Origin: Peptococcaceae bacterium
GTDB lineage: Bacteria > Bacillota > DSM-12270 > Thermacetogeniales > Thermacetogeniaceae
Direction: 5' to 3'
Assembly (NCBI GenBank): GCA_003132605.1
Contig: PKYJ01000091.1
Span: forward strand, 1-10,868
Length of the DNA: 10,868 nt
Shown: positions 1 to 5,199 of the stretch, piece by piece
How positions within the stretch are numbered: position 1 is the stretch's first letter
Layout: every line of letters starts with the position of its first letter
Notes under the pieces: generated by a model
Told to the model about the DNA's origin: nothing
Seen by the model: only the letters and a program-made list of their open reading frames with translations
The model's database searches: none
Position numbers and translations under genes: made by a program

Positions 1-60
1 GGGGGATTGCTTTTCCCCCGCTGAAGCTTAGAGCCAGTTGACTAGCGGCTAGTCATCTGT
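1..60 (+). repeat. Dispersed hairpin repeat, copy 1 (cut by window start)
   Basis: This stretch closely matches 2364-2478. It shares GGGGGATTGCTT, then CCCCC, CTGAAG, TTAGAGC and an end block GCGGCTAGTCATCTGT at 45-60, which matches 14 of 16 bases of 2463-2478. In copy 2 the G-run and C-run are the arms of a 12-bp stem; here the left arm is truncated by the window edge. Relative to copy 2 about 50 bp is missing from the middle. No ORF is involved. It could be a REP/MITE-like element or a structured RNA end; which one is unknown. Confidence 0.6.
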
Positions 61-91
61 AATAAACCTCTCCCCAAGGTAGGTATTCGTT

Positions 92-146
92 TCTCACTTC
101 TAAACCTGAAGTGGGATAACGGCATTTTGAACATACCGTTTTTTTT
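92..146 (+). terminator. Hairpin followed by a weak terminator-like stem with a T-run
   Basis: Arms 92-100 (TCTCACTTC) and 108-116 (GAAGTGGGA) pair over nine positions with one G-T wobble and a 7-nt loop. Directly after it, AACGG (118-122) can pair with CCGTT (136-140), followed by T residues to 146. The second stem is short with a 13-nt loop, so the terminator reading is tentative. It may end a transcript entering from the left, or be a leader structure upstream of the CDGSH gene. I found no convincing sigma-A promoter between 147 and 260. Confidence 0.4.
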
Positions 147-274
147 AACAGAGAAACTAGGGGAATTAACCAAGTTGGTTTAAAATAGACGCACGCAGGG
201 ATCAAGCTGTAGCTTTTGTACTATGATGGTTTAAATGCTCAGCATTTCTAAAATGAATTCGAGGAGGAAGTGCC

Positions 275-1021
275 ATGTCGAATAAATCCGGAGATTACGA
301 GGACACCGCTGTCGCTGCAGAAAAAGCGGGCTTCAAGGTAACTGTCGCCAAGAATGGCCCATACCTGGTTTCGGGCAACCTGCCGCTGAAGAAGGAGATT
401 ATAGTATCTGACAAGGATGGCGAATCAGTCGCCTGGTGTGATGGCGAGAAGTATCCGGATCGGGATCGGTATGCCCTCTGCCGCTGTGGCAAGTCTGGCA
501 GCAAGCCCTTCTGTGACGGAGCTCACGAGGATGTCGGATTTGATGGCAATGAGATGGCCGCCGCGGTCCCCTATAATAAACAGGCGGCAGCCTTTGATGG
601 ACCCGAGCTGGTGTTGACCGATGCCCAGAATTTGTGCGCTGTCACTCGTTTTTGTCATCCAGGCGGGGGTACATGGCGGTTGACCCAGAGATCCAGTGAT
701 CCTGAGGCGAAAAAGCAGGCAATTCAGGAAGCTTGTAATTGCCCCTCGGGAAGATTGGTGGTCTGGGACAGAAAAACCCGCCAGGCGTTTGAGCCTGATT
801 TTGAACCATCCATCAGCCTGATCGAAGACCCGGAGAAGAAGGTGAGCGGACCGATCTGGCTCAAAGGCGGCATCCCCCTGGAATCATCCTCCGGTACACG
901 CTATGAGACCAGGAACCGGGTCACCCTGTGCCGTTGCGGCGGATCCCGGAACAAGCCTTTTTGCGATGGCACCCATTGCGAAAATGGCTTCGATGACGGG
1001 GATGAGAGCATCCGGAAATAG
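275..1021 (+). CDS. Dual CDGSH iron-sulfur domain protein with central ferredoxin-like (Fer4_19) region
   Basis: This 248-residue protein has two CDGSH-type iron-sulfur domains flanking a third cysteine cluster. Domain 1 has ligands C69, C71, C80 and H84 (CRCG..., CDGAH). Domain 2 has C219, C221, C230 and H234 (CRCG..., CDGTH). This Cys3His set normally binds a 2Fe-2S cluster. Between them C121, C127, C154 and C156, with the CNCPSG motif, match the divergent single-cluster ferredoxin family Fer4_19. There is no signal peptide or membrane segment, so it should be a soluble cytoplasmic protein in electron transfer or Fe-S/redox sensing; its partner is unknown. The ATG follows an excellent AGGAGG site (262-267, 7-nt spacing). 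It appears monocistronic, with a terminator-like hairpin about 55 bp downstream. The family call is firm; the physiological role is not. Confidence 0.92.
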   Translation: MSNKSGDYEDTAVAAEKAGFKVTVAKNGPYLVSGNLPLKKEIIVSDKDGESVAWCDGEKYPDRDRYALCRCGKSGSKPFCDGAHEDVGFDGNEMAAAVPYNKQAAAFDGPELVLTDAQNLCAVTRFCHPGGGTWRLTQRSSDPEAKKQAIQEACNCPSGRLVVWDRKTRQAFEPDFEPSISLIEDPEKKVSGPIWLKGGIPLESSSGTRYETRNRVTLCRCGGSRNKPFCDGTHCENGFDDGDESIRK

Positions 1022-1074
1022 CGGATAGTATTTTCGGCGGTATAATTTCCAAAAGAGAAAAACAAATAACACAC

Positions 1075-1101
1075 AGACCTCTTATTAGGGGGTCTTATTT
1101 T
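1075..1101 (+). terminator. Probable intrinsic terminator after the CDGSH gene
   Basis: AGACCTC (1075-1081) pairs with GGGGTCT (1089-1095) over seven positions including one T-G wobble, with a 7-nt loop. The T-rich stretch TATTTT follows at 1096-1101. It lies 54 bp after the stop of the CDGSH gene, where a terminator would be expected. The stem is modest in length. Confidence 0.6.
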
Positions 1102-1102
1102 C

Positions 1103-1134
1103 GTCCTGGCAAAGGTATGGTTCCTTTGCAGGAC
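1103..1134. other. Strong bulged inverted repeat of unknown role
   Basis: GTCCT (1103-1107) and GCAAAGG (1109-1115) pair perfectly with CCTTTGC (1123-1129) and AGGAC (1130-1134). This gives a 12-bp stem with a single bulged G at 1108 and a 7-nt loop. It starts right after the terminator T-run. No T-run follows, so it is probably not itself a terminator on the + strand. A smaller stem, CCTGC/GCAGG (1145-1149/1154-1158), follows. Confidence 0.5.
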
Positions 1135-1210
1135 GCTGCGTAAACCTGCCAGGGCAGGAAAAAGAACGGGGCCGTCGAACTTAAAGAGGGGAAAGCGAGC
1201 ATCCGCAATA

Positions 1211-1239
1211 GGGGACATTCCTCGATGAGGCGTGTCCCC
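1211..1239. repeat. REP-like two-part palindrome (GGGGACA ... TGTCCCC)
   Basis: The outer arms GGGGACA (1211-1217) and TGTCCCC (1233-1239) are perfect complements. Inside them CCTC (1220-1223) and GAGG (1227-1230) pair around a 3-nt loop, separated from the outer stem by 2+2 unpaired bases. Palindromes with GGGGACA/TGTCCCC ends are common dispersed REP-type elements in many bacteria and are often linked to Y1 (IS200-like) REP transposases. No such transposase is visible in this window, so the link is an inference. Confidence 0.5.
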
Positions 1240-1278
1240 ACACCTTAAAAATAGACGATTGCGATTTTCTTTTTTTGG

Positions 1279-1307
1279 TTGACATGGCGGATTATAAGGT
1301 ACAATAT
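1279..1307 (+). promoter_or_regulatory. Predicted sigma-A-type promoter for the quinate-dehydrogenase-family gene
   Basis: A perfect TTGACA (1279-1284) follows a T-rich tract. Two -10 options exist: CAATAT (1302-1307) at 17-bp spacing, or the better hexamer TACAAT (1300-1305) at 15-bp spacing. The start of transcription would be near 1313-1315, leaving a leader of about 125 nt before the ATG at 1440. Confidence 0.6.
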
Positions 1308-1309
1308 GG

Positions 1310-1331
1310 ATGTGCACATAATTGAGCACAT
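1310..1331. promoter_or_regulatory. Candidate operator at the predicted transcription start
   Basis: ATGTGC (1310-1315) and GCACAT (1326-1331) form a perfect inverted repeat with a 10-bp spacer. GCACAT also occurs as a direct repeat at 1314-1319 and 1326-1331, 12 bp apart. The position just downstream of the -10 suits a repressor site. No regulator is identified. Confidence 0.35.
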
Positions 1332-1439
1332 TACGACACGGTGAGAGTTGTTGGCCCGGAAATAGCATGCTGCAGCTTGTTTTTAGCTCACGGTTGCTTT
1401 TTGGGTACACTGTGAAGGAGATCAGAGAGGGGTGTATTT

Positions 1440-2363
1440 ATGAGGAAAGTTGTCAGTGTGAGCCTGGGGTCATCAAAAAGAGACCACAGGGTCGTAGCAA
1501 ATATGGCGGGCACCGAGTTCGAAATCAGCCGCCTGGGAACGGACGGCGATTTTGCGCGGGCACTATCCATGATCGGGGAGCTTGACGGCAACGTAGACGC
1601 CATCGGGCTTGGCGGCATCGATGTCTATCTCTATGCAGGCAAGACCAGGTATGCCGTGAATGATGGATTGAAGCTGATGGAGGCCGCAAAAAAGACGCCA
1701 GTGGTGGACGGCAGCGGTCTCAAGAATACACTGGAAAGGGAAACGGTCTATTATTTACGGGAACACACCGGATTACTGCCAAAAGGGTGCAAGGTGTTGA
1801 TGGTCAGCGCCGTTGACCGGTTCGGGATGGCGGAGGCCCTGATAGAACTCGGGTGTGATGTGGCCTTCGGGGACCTGATCTTTTCGGCGGGCATTCCCTA
1901 CCTCATCAAGTCCATTGACGAGCTTGCCGATACAGCGCGTAAAATACTGCCTGACATGGTCAAGATGCCGTTTCATATGCTGTATCCGACCGGGAAAAAG
2001 CAGGATTCCCAGGATGAAGCCAAGGTTCAGAAATTTGGTCACTACTACCATGAGGTCGAGGTGATCGCCGGGGACTGGCACCTGGTCAGGCGCTATATGC
2101 CGGAAGGATTGAACGGGCAGTTGGTGATCACCAATACCACCACCCAGGAAGATGTGCTGTTCTTAAAGCAAAAGGGGGTTGGCAGGCTGGTTACCACCAC
2201 CCCGGAGCTGGAGGGGCGATCTTTCGGCACCAATGTCATGGAAGCGGTGATGCTGGTCTTGCTGGGCAAGGCCTGGGATGATGTCAGACCCGAGGACTAC
2301 CTGTCGCTGATCGAACGCCTGGATATGAAACCGAGGGTCCTTGATCTTTCAACTGGGTCTTAG
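1440..2363 (+). CDS. Quinate 5-dehydrogenase-family protein
   Basis: This 307-residue soluble protein resembles a family of clostridial proteins that databases usually name quinate 5-dehydrogenase. I recognise it from overall sequence (VSLGSSKRDH at the N-terminus, NDGLKLMEAAKKTPVVDGSG near 80-100, and a C-terminal TTTPELEGRSFGTNVMEA). If the name is right it would interconvert quinate and 3-dehydroquinate with NAD(P). However, I see no classical GxGxxG/A dinucleotide motif; the best Rossmann-like candidate is the strand-turn-helix KVLMVSAVDRFGMAEAL. The catalytic assignment is therefore weak and no other quinate or shikimate gene is nearby. The ATG has an AGGGG site at 1428-1432 with 7-nt spacing. 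It has its own promoter (1279) and ends one base before a 12-bp hairpin, so it is probably transcribed alone. Confidence 0.7.
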   Translation: MRKVVSVSLGSSKRDHRVVANMAGTEFEISRLGTDGDFARALSMIGELDGNVDAIGLGGIDVYLYAGKTRYAVNDGLKLMEAAKKTPVVDGSGLKNTLERETVYYLREHTGLLPKGCKVLMVSAVDRFGMAEALIELGCDVAFGDLIFSAGIPYLIKSIDELADTARKILPDMVKMPFHMLYPTGKKQDSQDEAKVQKFGHYYHEVEVIAGDWHLVRRYMPEGLNGQLVITNTTTQEDVLFLKQKGVGRLVTTTPELEGRSFGTNVMEAVMLVLLGKAWDDVRPEDYLSLIERLDMKPRVLDLSTGS

Positions 2364-2478
2364 CTTCAGTGGGGGATTGCTTCCCCCACTGAAGATTAGA
2401 GCAAGTTAATACAGTGGCGTAGCCGCTCTTATCCCACCGCTTTGGAGAAGCGGGGCATTAGAGCGGGTAGCCATCTGT
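2364..2478 (+). repeat. Dispersed hairpin repeat, copy 2; may also terminate the upstream gene
   Basis: CTTCAGTGGGGG (2364-2375) and CCCCCACTGAAG (2383-2394) form a perfect 12-bp stem with a 7-nt loop, beginning immediately after the preceding stop codon. It is followed by ATTAGAGC at 2395-2402 and again at 2457-2464, a second stem CCGCTT/AAGCGG (2437-2442/2448-2453), and an end block GCGGGTAGCCATCTGT (2463-2478) shared with copy 1. There is no T-run, so termination would be non-classical. The 12-mer TTAGAGCGGGTA (2458-2469) recurs at 6015-6026. Confidence 0.6.
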
Positions 2479-2494
2479 GGTAATCTGCTGAGAA

Positions 2495-2501
2495 ACGGAG
2501 G
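2495..2501 (+). promoter_or_regulatory. Ribosome binding site that supports the CTG start at 2510
   Basis: ACGGAGG is a good Shine-Dalgarno sequence 8 nt before CTG 2510. The out-of-frame ATG at 2520 gives only a 23-codon ORF, so it is not the start. ATG 2588 has only GAGAAT/GAGCAT-type sequence upstream and no clear ribosome site. Confidence 0.5.
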
Positions 2502-2509
2502 CCAAGACA

Positions 2510-2863
2510 CTGGCGACGCATGAAGAAATTACCGAGAGTCTGGAAGCTTTTCAAGAGGGCTACCAGGAGAATGAAAAACTCAAGAGCATGAACAGGGACT
2601 GGGACCGGACAGTCCTGGTACTGGCCAACGATATCGAATCCGCCCACACGATGGTGCTCAAGGATGGAGAGCTGTCTCTCCGGCAGGGCCGGCAGGGCGA
2701 GCCGGACATGACTGTCATTTCCGACGGCGACACCCTGGCTGCCATGTTTTTTGGCGATATCACCCCGACGGAACCATACCTAAACGGTACGCTAAAAATC
2801 ATCGGCTCAGAAGATGACATCATGCGACTCGATTTTATCTCGCTATTGATCTGGGGTGAATAA
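2510..2863 (+). CDS. SCP2 sterol-binding domain protein (probable CTG start)
   Basis: This is a small soluble protein of the SCP2 (sterol carrier protein 2) fold, a family that binds lipids or other hydrophobic ligands. The recognisable block runs from DWDRTVLVLAND through KDGELSLRQGRQGEPDMTVISDGDTLAAMFFGDITPTEPYLNGTL in segments to the end, GSEDDIMRLDFISLLIW. The first ATG in frame is at 2588, but family-like coding continues upstream to a stop at 2489-2491: the residues ATHEEITESLEAFQEGYQEN encode the usual N-terminal helix. No ATG, GTG or TTG occurs in that stretch. CTG at 2510 lies 8 nt after ACGGAGG (2495-2501) and gives 117 residues, a normal length for the family, so I prefer it; starting at 2588 would give 91 residues without the first helix. 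The 3' end overlaps the permease start by 8 bp, which implies translational coupling. The ligand is unknown. Confidence 0.8.
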   Translation: MATHEEITESLEAFQEGYQENEKLKSMNRDWDRTVLVLANDIESAHTMVLKDGELSLRQGRQGEPDMTVISDGDTLAAMFFGDITPTEPYLNGTLKIIGSEDDIMRLDFISLLIWGE

Positions 2864-4262
2864 TTTGCCTCTGAAAAGGGCGCTTACCCTCCGCACCGTG
2901 GTAGCCACCAGCGCCGGGATCACTCTGGCCACATCCTCTTTTGTGGCGGCTGCCCAGGTGGCCGGTTTTCTGGCGGGGGACTCTGCCTGGCTGGCTATTC
3001 TAGTCAGCGGGGTTTTGTGCCTGTTGGCCGCAGCCTGCTTTTCCGAACTCAACAGCATCCTCCCCTCGGCAGCCGGAATACGGCTCTATCTGGGAAAGGC
3101 TTTCGGCGAGAAGGTTGCACTGACCTTTTCTCTGCTCTATATGGTTTTATTGCTGGCGGTTGTGGGGGCCGAGAGTTTTATCCTGTCCAAGACATTGAGC
3201 TATTCGGTCCCGCAGGTGGCCCCCGTAATCTGGATCACGGTGATGCTGGCGGCGGTAACCCTGATGAACATCAGGGGTAATAAAGTTGCCGGCAATTTCC
3301 AGGACATAGTCACTTACGGGGTGATCGTTTCCACGCTGCTGATCTCCCTCTGGGGGCTGAAAATGGTTCATTTCCACCTCGCGTTGCCGCTGCCTACCGG
3401 TGGCGCGTCCGGCTTCATTCAGGCAGTAGCGGTGGGAATATTCCTTTTTGTGGGTTTCGAGTGGGTCACTCCGCTGGCCGAAGAGGTTACGGAATCCCGG
3501 CTCATTGCCCACGGCATGTTTATCACGGTGGGAATTGTGTGTGTTGTTTACGCCCTGTTCACCGCGGCCATGACGGCCAATGTGTCCCGCGCGGCATTTG
3601 TTCATTCACCCATACCCCAGGTGCTCTTAGCCCAAAAAGTGTTGGGTGGGTTCGGATTGGTCTGGATATTGCTCGTCAGCCTGGCCTGCTCGTTCGGCAC
3701 CTTTAACGCCGGTCTGTTGAGCGTATCCCGCTTTTTTTACGCTACAGCCAGGGAACACGCCCTGCCGCCGGTATTCAGCCGGATCAGCATGAGGTTTATG
3801 ACCCCATGGGTAGCCATCATTGCAGTTTTTGTGGTCGGGTATGCCAGCTCCATAGCCATCCTCTATACGGGCAGATACCTGGTGGTGGTGGATATGGCAG
3901 CCGCATCCGAGTGCGTTATCTATGTTCTTTCGGCCGCCGCCCTGGTCGTGCTTCGAAAGAAGATGGCCGACGCCCCCAGGGCTTTCAAAGTGCCCTTTGG
4001 CCCGCTCATTCCGGTGTTTACCATCTTAATATTCACCCTGTTGGCCGTGATGATCATTGTCACCGATCCCGCCATCGGCTACTGGATGGTTGCCGGACTG
4101 GTAGTGATCGGGCTTTACGTATTGACGGTGGTGCCAAGGATCAGAGAGAAATACAAGGTCAAGCGGTCGCCTAGAATGAGAAAGACCTCTGCGACAGAGG
4201 CCAGGGTCGGGCCTGTACCAGGAGCGATCCCGGAAGTAGAAAAAGGCGGAGATAAGGTTTGA
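2856..4262 (+). CDS. APC-family amino-acid permease
   Basis: This 468-residue, strongly hydrophobic protein has about 12 membrane helices and belongs to the APC (amino acid-polyamine-organocation) superfamily. Helix 1 carries the interrupted TSAGITLA segment (about 18-25), the usual substrate-backbone site. The loop SRFFYATAREHALPPVFSRI (about 291-310) matches the APC consensus RxxYAxARxxxLPxxF. KVPFGPLIPVF (378-388) precedes the last helices, and a charged, proline-containing cytoplasmic tail begins near residue 430. It should import or exchange an amino acid or amine; the substrate cannot be read from sequence. GTG 2856 lies inside the SCP2 gene and lacks a good ribosome site. TTG 2865, three codons later, follows GGGGTGA (2853-2859) at 5 nt and may be the real start. 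The overlap with the SCP2 gene indicates one transcript. Confidence 0.88.
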   Translation: MNNLPLKRALTLRTVVATSAGITLATSSFVAAAQVAGFLAGDSAWLAILVSGVLCLLAAACFSELNSILPSAAGIRLYLGKAFGEKVALTFSLLYMVLLLAVVGAESFILSKTLSYSVPQVAPVIWITVMLAAVTLMNIRGNKVAGNFQDIVTYGVIVSTLLISLWGLKMVHFHLALPLPTGGASGFIQAVAVGIFLFVGFEWVTPLAEEVTESRLIAHGMFITVGIVCVVYALFTAAMTANVSRAAFVHSPIPQVLLAQKVLGGFGLVWILLVSLACSFGTFNAGLLSVSRFFYATAREHALPPVFSRISMRFMTPWVAIIAVFVVGYASSIAILYTGRYLVVVDMAAASECVIYVLSAAALVVLRKKMADAPRAFKVPFGPLIPVFTILIFTLLAVMIIVTDPAIGYWMVAGLVVIGLYVLTVVPRIREKYKVKRSPRMRKTSATEARVGPVPGAIPEVEKGGDKV

Positions 4263-4274
4263 CGCTCCACCGGA

Positions 4275-4325
4275 TGCCGCGCCCGGAGGGCACCCGGCGC
4301 GGCACGGTGGGGCGCCTGCAGGCGC
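4275..4325. other. GC-rich hairpin and adjacent 14-bp palindrome after the permease gene
   Basis: TGCCGCGCC (4275-4283) pairs perfectly with GGCGCGGCA (4296-4304) over 9 bp with a 12-nt loop. Just downstream, GCGCCTGCAGGCGC (4312-4325) is a perfect palindrome. They lie 12 to 63 bp past the permease stop. No T-run follows, so intrinsic termination is uncertain. Confidence 0.4.
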
Positions 4326-4355
4326 TGAAAATTAATTTGCTCAGTACCGTACAGG

Positions 4356-4395
4356 CGTAAGAGCATCCCTTGGCATTGGAGGGGATGCTCTTACG
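4356..4395. terminator. 14-bp perfect inverted repeat, possible terminator without T-run
   Basis: CGTAAGAGCATCCC (4356-4369) and GGGATGCTCTTACG (4382-4395) are exact complements around a 12-nt loop. This is the longest perfect stem in the window. It separates the SCP2-permease unit from the marR promoter. The + strand downstream is TTGTGTAAG rather than a T-run, so the call as terminator rests on position and stem strength. Confidence 0.45.
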
Positions 4396-4449
4396 TTGTG
4401 TAAGTAAGTGAAAACGGCACAATCTTAGTTGGAAAACCCACGATACCTA

Positions 4450-4478
4450 TTGTTTAGAACATATTTTAATAGTAAATA
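4450..4478 (+). promoter_or_regulatory. Predicted marR promoter
   Basis: TTGTTT (4450-4455) and TAAATA (4473-4478) are spaced by 17 bp. The -10 element lies inside the left arm of the palindrome at 4465-4494, as expected for an autorepressed promoter. A second candidate -10, TATATA (4504-4509), is also present with a poorer -35. Confidence 0.45.
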
Positions 4479-4494
4479 ACAGTTTACTATTAAA
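4465..4494. promoter_or_regulatory. Predicted MarR-type operator O1
   Basis: TTTAATAGTAAA (4465-4476) and TTTACTATTAAA (4483-4494) form a perfect 12-bp inverted repeat with a 6-bp spacer, overlapping the predicted -10. MarR dimers bind such palindromes. The outer half-sites TTTAATA and TATTAAA recur at 5147-5160. Confidence 0.65.
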
Positions 4495-4555
4495 CTCATA
4501 CACTATATACTTGGTGTTGTTTGAGTAGTATCTGAATGCACCGGGTGGCTTGTAC

Positions 4556-4993
4556 ATGAACAAAGCAGAAAACGTGACCGGCATCTTTCTCTTGCTGTTT
4601 GGCGAGATGCACAATAAGTTCACCAGGCCGGGTGAGAAGATCGCCCGCCTGCGGCTCGCCCCTGCCCAATTCTATGCCCTGTCGCTCCTGTGCCGGCAGG
4701 GATCCCTGACCATATCAGAGTTGGCGAGTGAGCTGAAAATATCCAAGCAGCAGACTACGCCACTGATCTGCAGGCTGATCAACAGCGGCCTGGTGGTGAG
4801 AAAAGCGGATGAACATGACCGGCGGATCGTGCGCGTCGAAATTACCGAGGCAGGCAAGAGCACATTTGAAGAGCTGGGGGCAGAGGTAAAACTGGTGTTC
4901 GCAGCCAAGCTAGAGGTGCTGTCGGACACGGACCTGGACGAACTGGACCAGATGATCCGGAGAATCCGGGAGATCCTGGATCATGTCAAGTAG
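4556..4993 (+). CDS. MarR-family transcriptional regulator
   Basis: This is a 145-residue winged helix-turn-helix repressor of the MarR family, close to the usual length. The N-terminal helix runs through MHNKFTRPGEKIARLRLAPAQF. The HTH is SLTISELASELKISKQQTTPLICRLINSGLV, read in two parts. The wing carries KADEHDRRIVRVEITEAG, with the typical D-x-R arginines. The C-terminal helices form the dimer interface. ATG 4556 follows GGGTGG (4543-4548) at 7 nt; an in-frame TTG at 4550 is less likely. It sits just upstream of adaptor and ABC efflux genes, the usual place for a repressor of drug or toxic-compound efflux that is released by a small ligand. Matching palindromes before its own gene (4465-4494) and before the adaptor gene (5147-5160) support control of both. 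The ligand is unknown. Confidence 0.92.
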   Translation: MNKAENVTGIFLLLFGEMHNKFTRPGEKIARLRLAPAQFYALSLLCRQGSLTISELASELKISKQQTTPLICRLINSGLVVRKADEHDRRIVRVEITEAGKSTFEELGAEVKLVFAAKLEVLSDTDLDELDQMIRRIREILDHVK

Positions 4994-5125
4994 GCAGTTG
5001 CTGGAATGCTCGAAGTGTTATGCGGCAGCGGCGTGGCCGCCCTGGCGAGAGAGAGAACCCGTCCCCTGTCCAATAGTGCATTATTTAAGAAATCAATATT
5101 CAAATTAATATATCAAATACTTATG

Positions 5126-5154
5126 TTGACATCGTTAAACTTCCAATTTAATAT
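5126..5154 (+). promoter_or_regulatory. Predicted strong promoter of the efflux operon
   Basis: TTGACA (5126-5131), a 17-bp spacer and TAATAT (5149-5154) give a near-perfect sigma-A promoter. Transcription would start near 5161, leaving about 139 nt before the GTG at 5300. The -10 is embedded in a perfect palindrome. Confidence 0.75.
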
Positions 5155-5160
5155 ATTAAA
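5147..5160. promoter_or_regulatory. Predicted MarR-type operator O2 over the efflux -10
   Basis: TTTAATATATTAAA is a perfect 14-bp palindrome that covers the -10 box. It shares TTTAATA and TATTAAAC with the marR operator at 4465-4495, although the distance between half-sites differs. Binding here would block the promoter. Confidence 0.6.
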
Positions 5161-5175
5161 CATGTGTGGCATCTC

Positions 5176-5199
5176 TATTGTTTCCATGGAAGTACAATA
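5176..5199 (+). other. Leader hairpin in the efflux mRNA
   Basis: TATTGT (5176-5181) pairs with ACAATA (5194-5199), and the perfect palindrome TTCCATGGAA (5182-5191) lies between them, offset by a GT bulge. It begins about 15 nt after the predicted start of transcription. It may stabilise the 5' end of the RNA or be a second protein site. Confidence 0.35.

Larger units (their letters stand above)
1022..1439. other. 418-bp intergenic region with hairpins and promoter, no gene
   Basis: No coding region is supported here; the ORFs that cross it have no ribosome site and no recognisable protein. In order it holds a terminator-like stem (1075-1101), a bulged 12-bp hairpin (1103-1134), a small stem (1145-1158), a two-part GGGGACA hairpin (1211-1239), a T-rich tract (1265-1277), a TTGACA promoter (1279-1307), a GCACAT repeat (1310-1331), and a leader of roughly 125 nt before the next start codon. 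Confidence 0.6.

Noticed and set aside
168..180. AACCAA-G-TTGGTT palindrome as an operator or promoter of the CDGSH gene
   Set aside because: It is short, no convincing -35/-10 pair lies beside it, and one such repeat is not enough to call a site.
901..1410. 169-codon minus-strand ORF across the end of the CDGSH gene and the spacer
   Set aside because: It runs through hairpins and a promoter on the other strand, has no family match and no good ribosome site.
1021..1440. Multiple hairpins considered as a CRISPR array or riboswitch
   Set aside because: The stems differ from each other with no regular repeat-spacer pattern, and I recognise no conserved riboswitch core.
2520..2591. ATG at 2520 as start of the SCP2 gene
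   Set aside because: It is out of frame with the SCP2 domain and stops after 23 codons.
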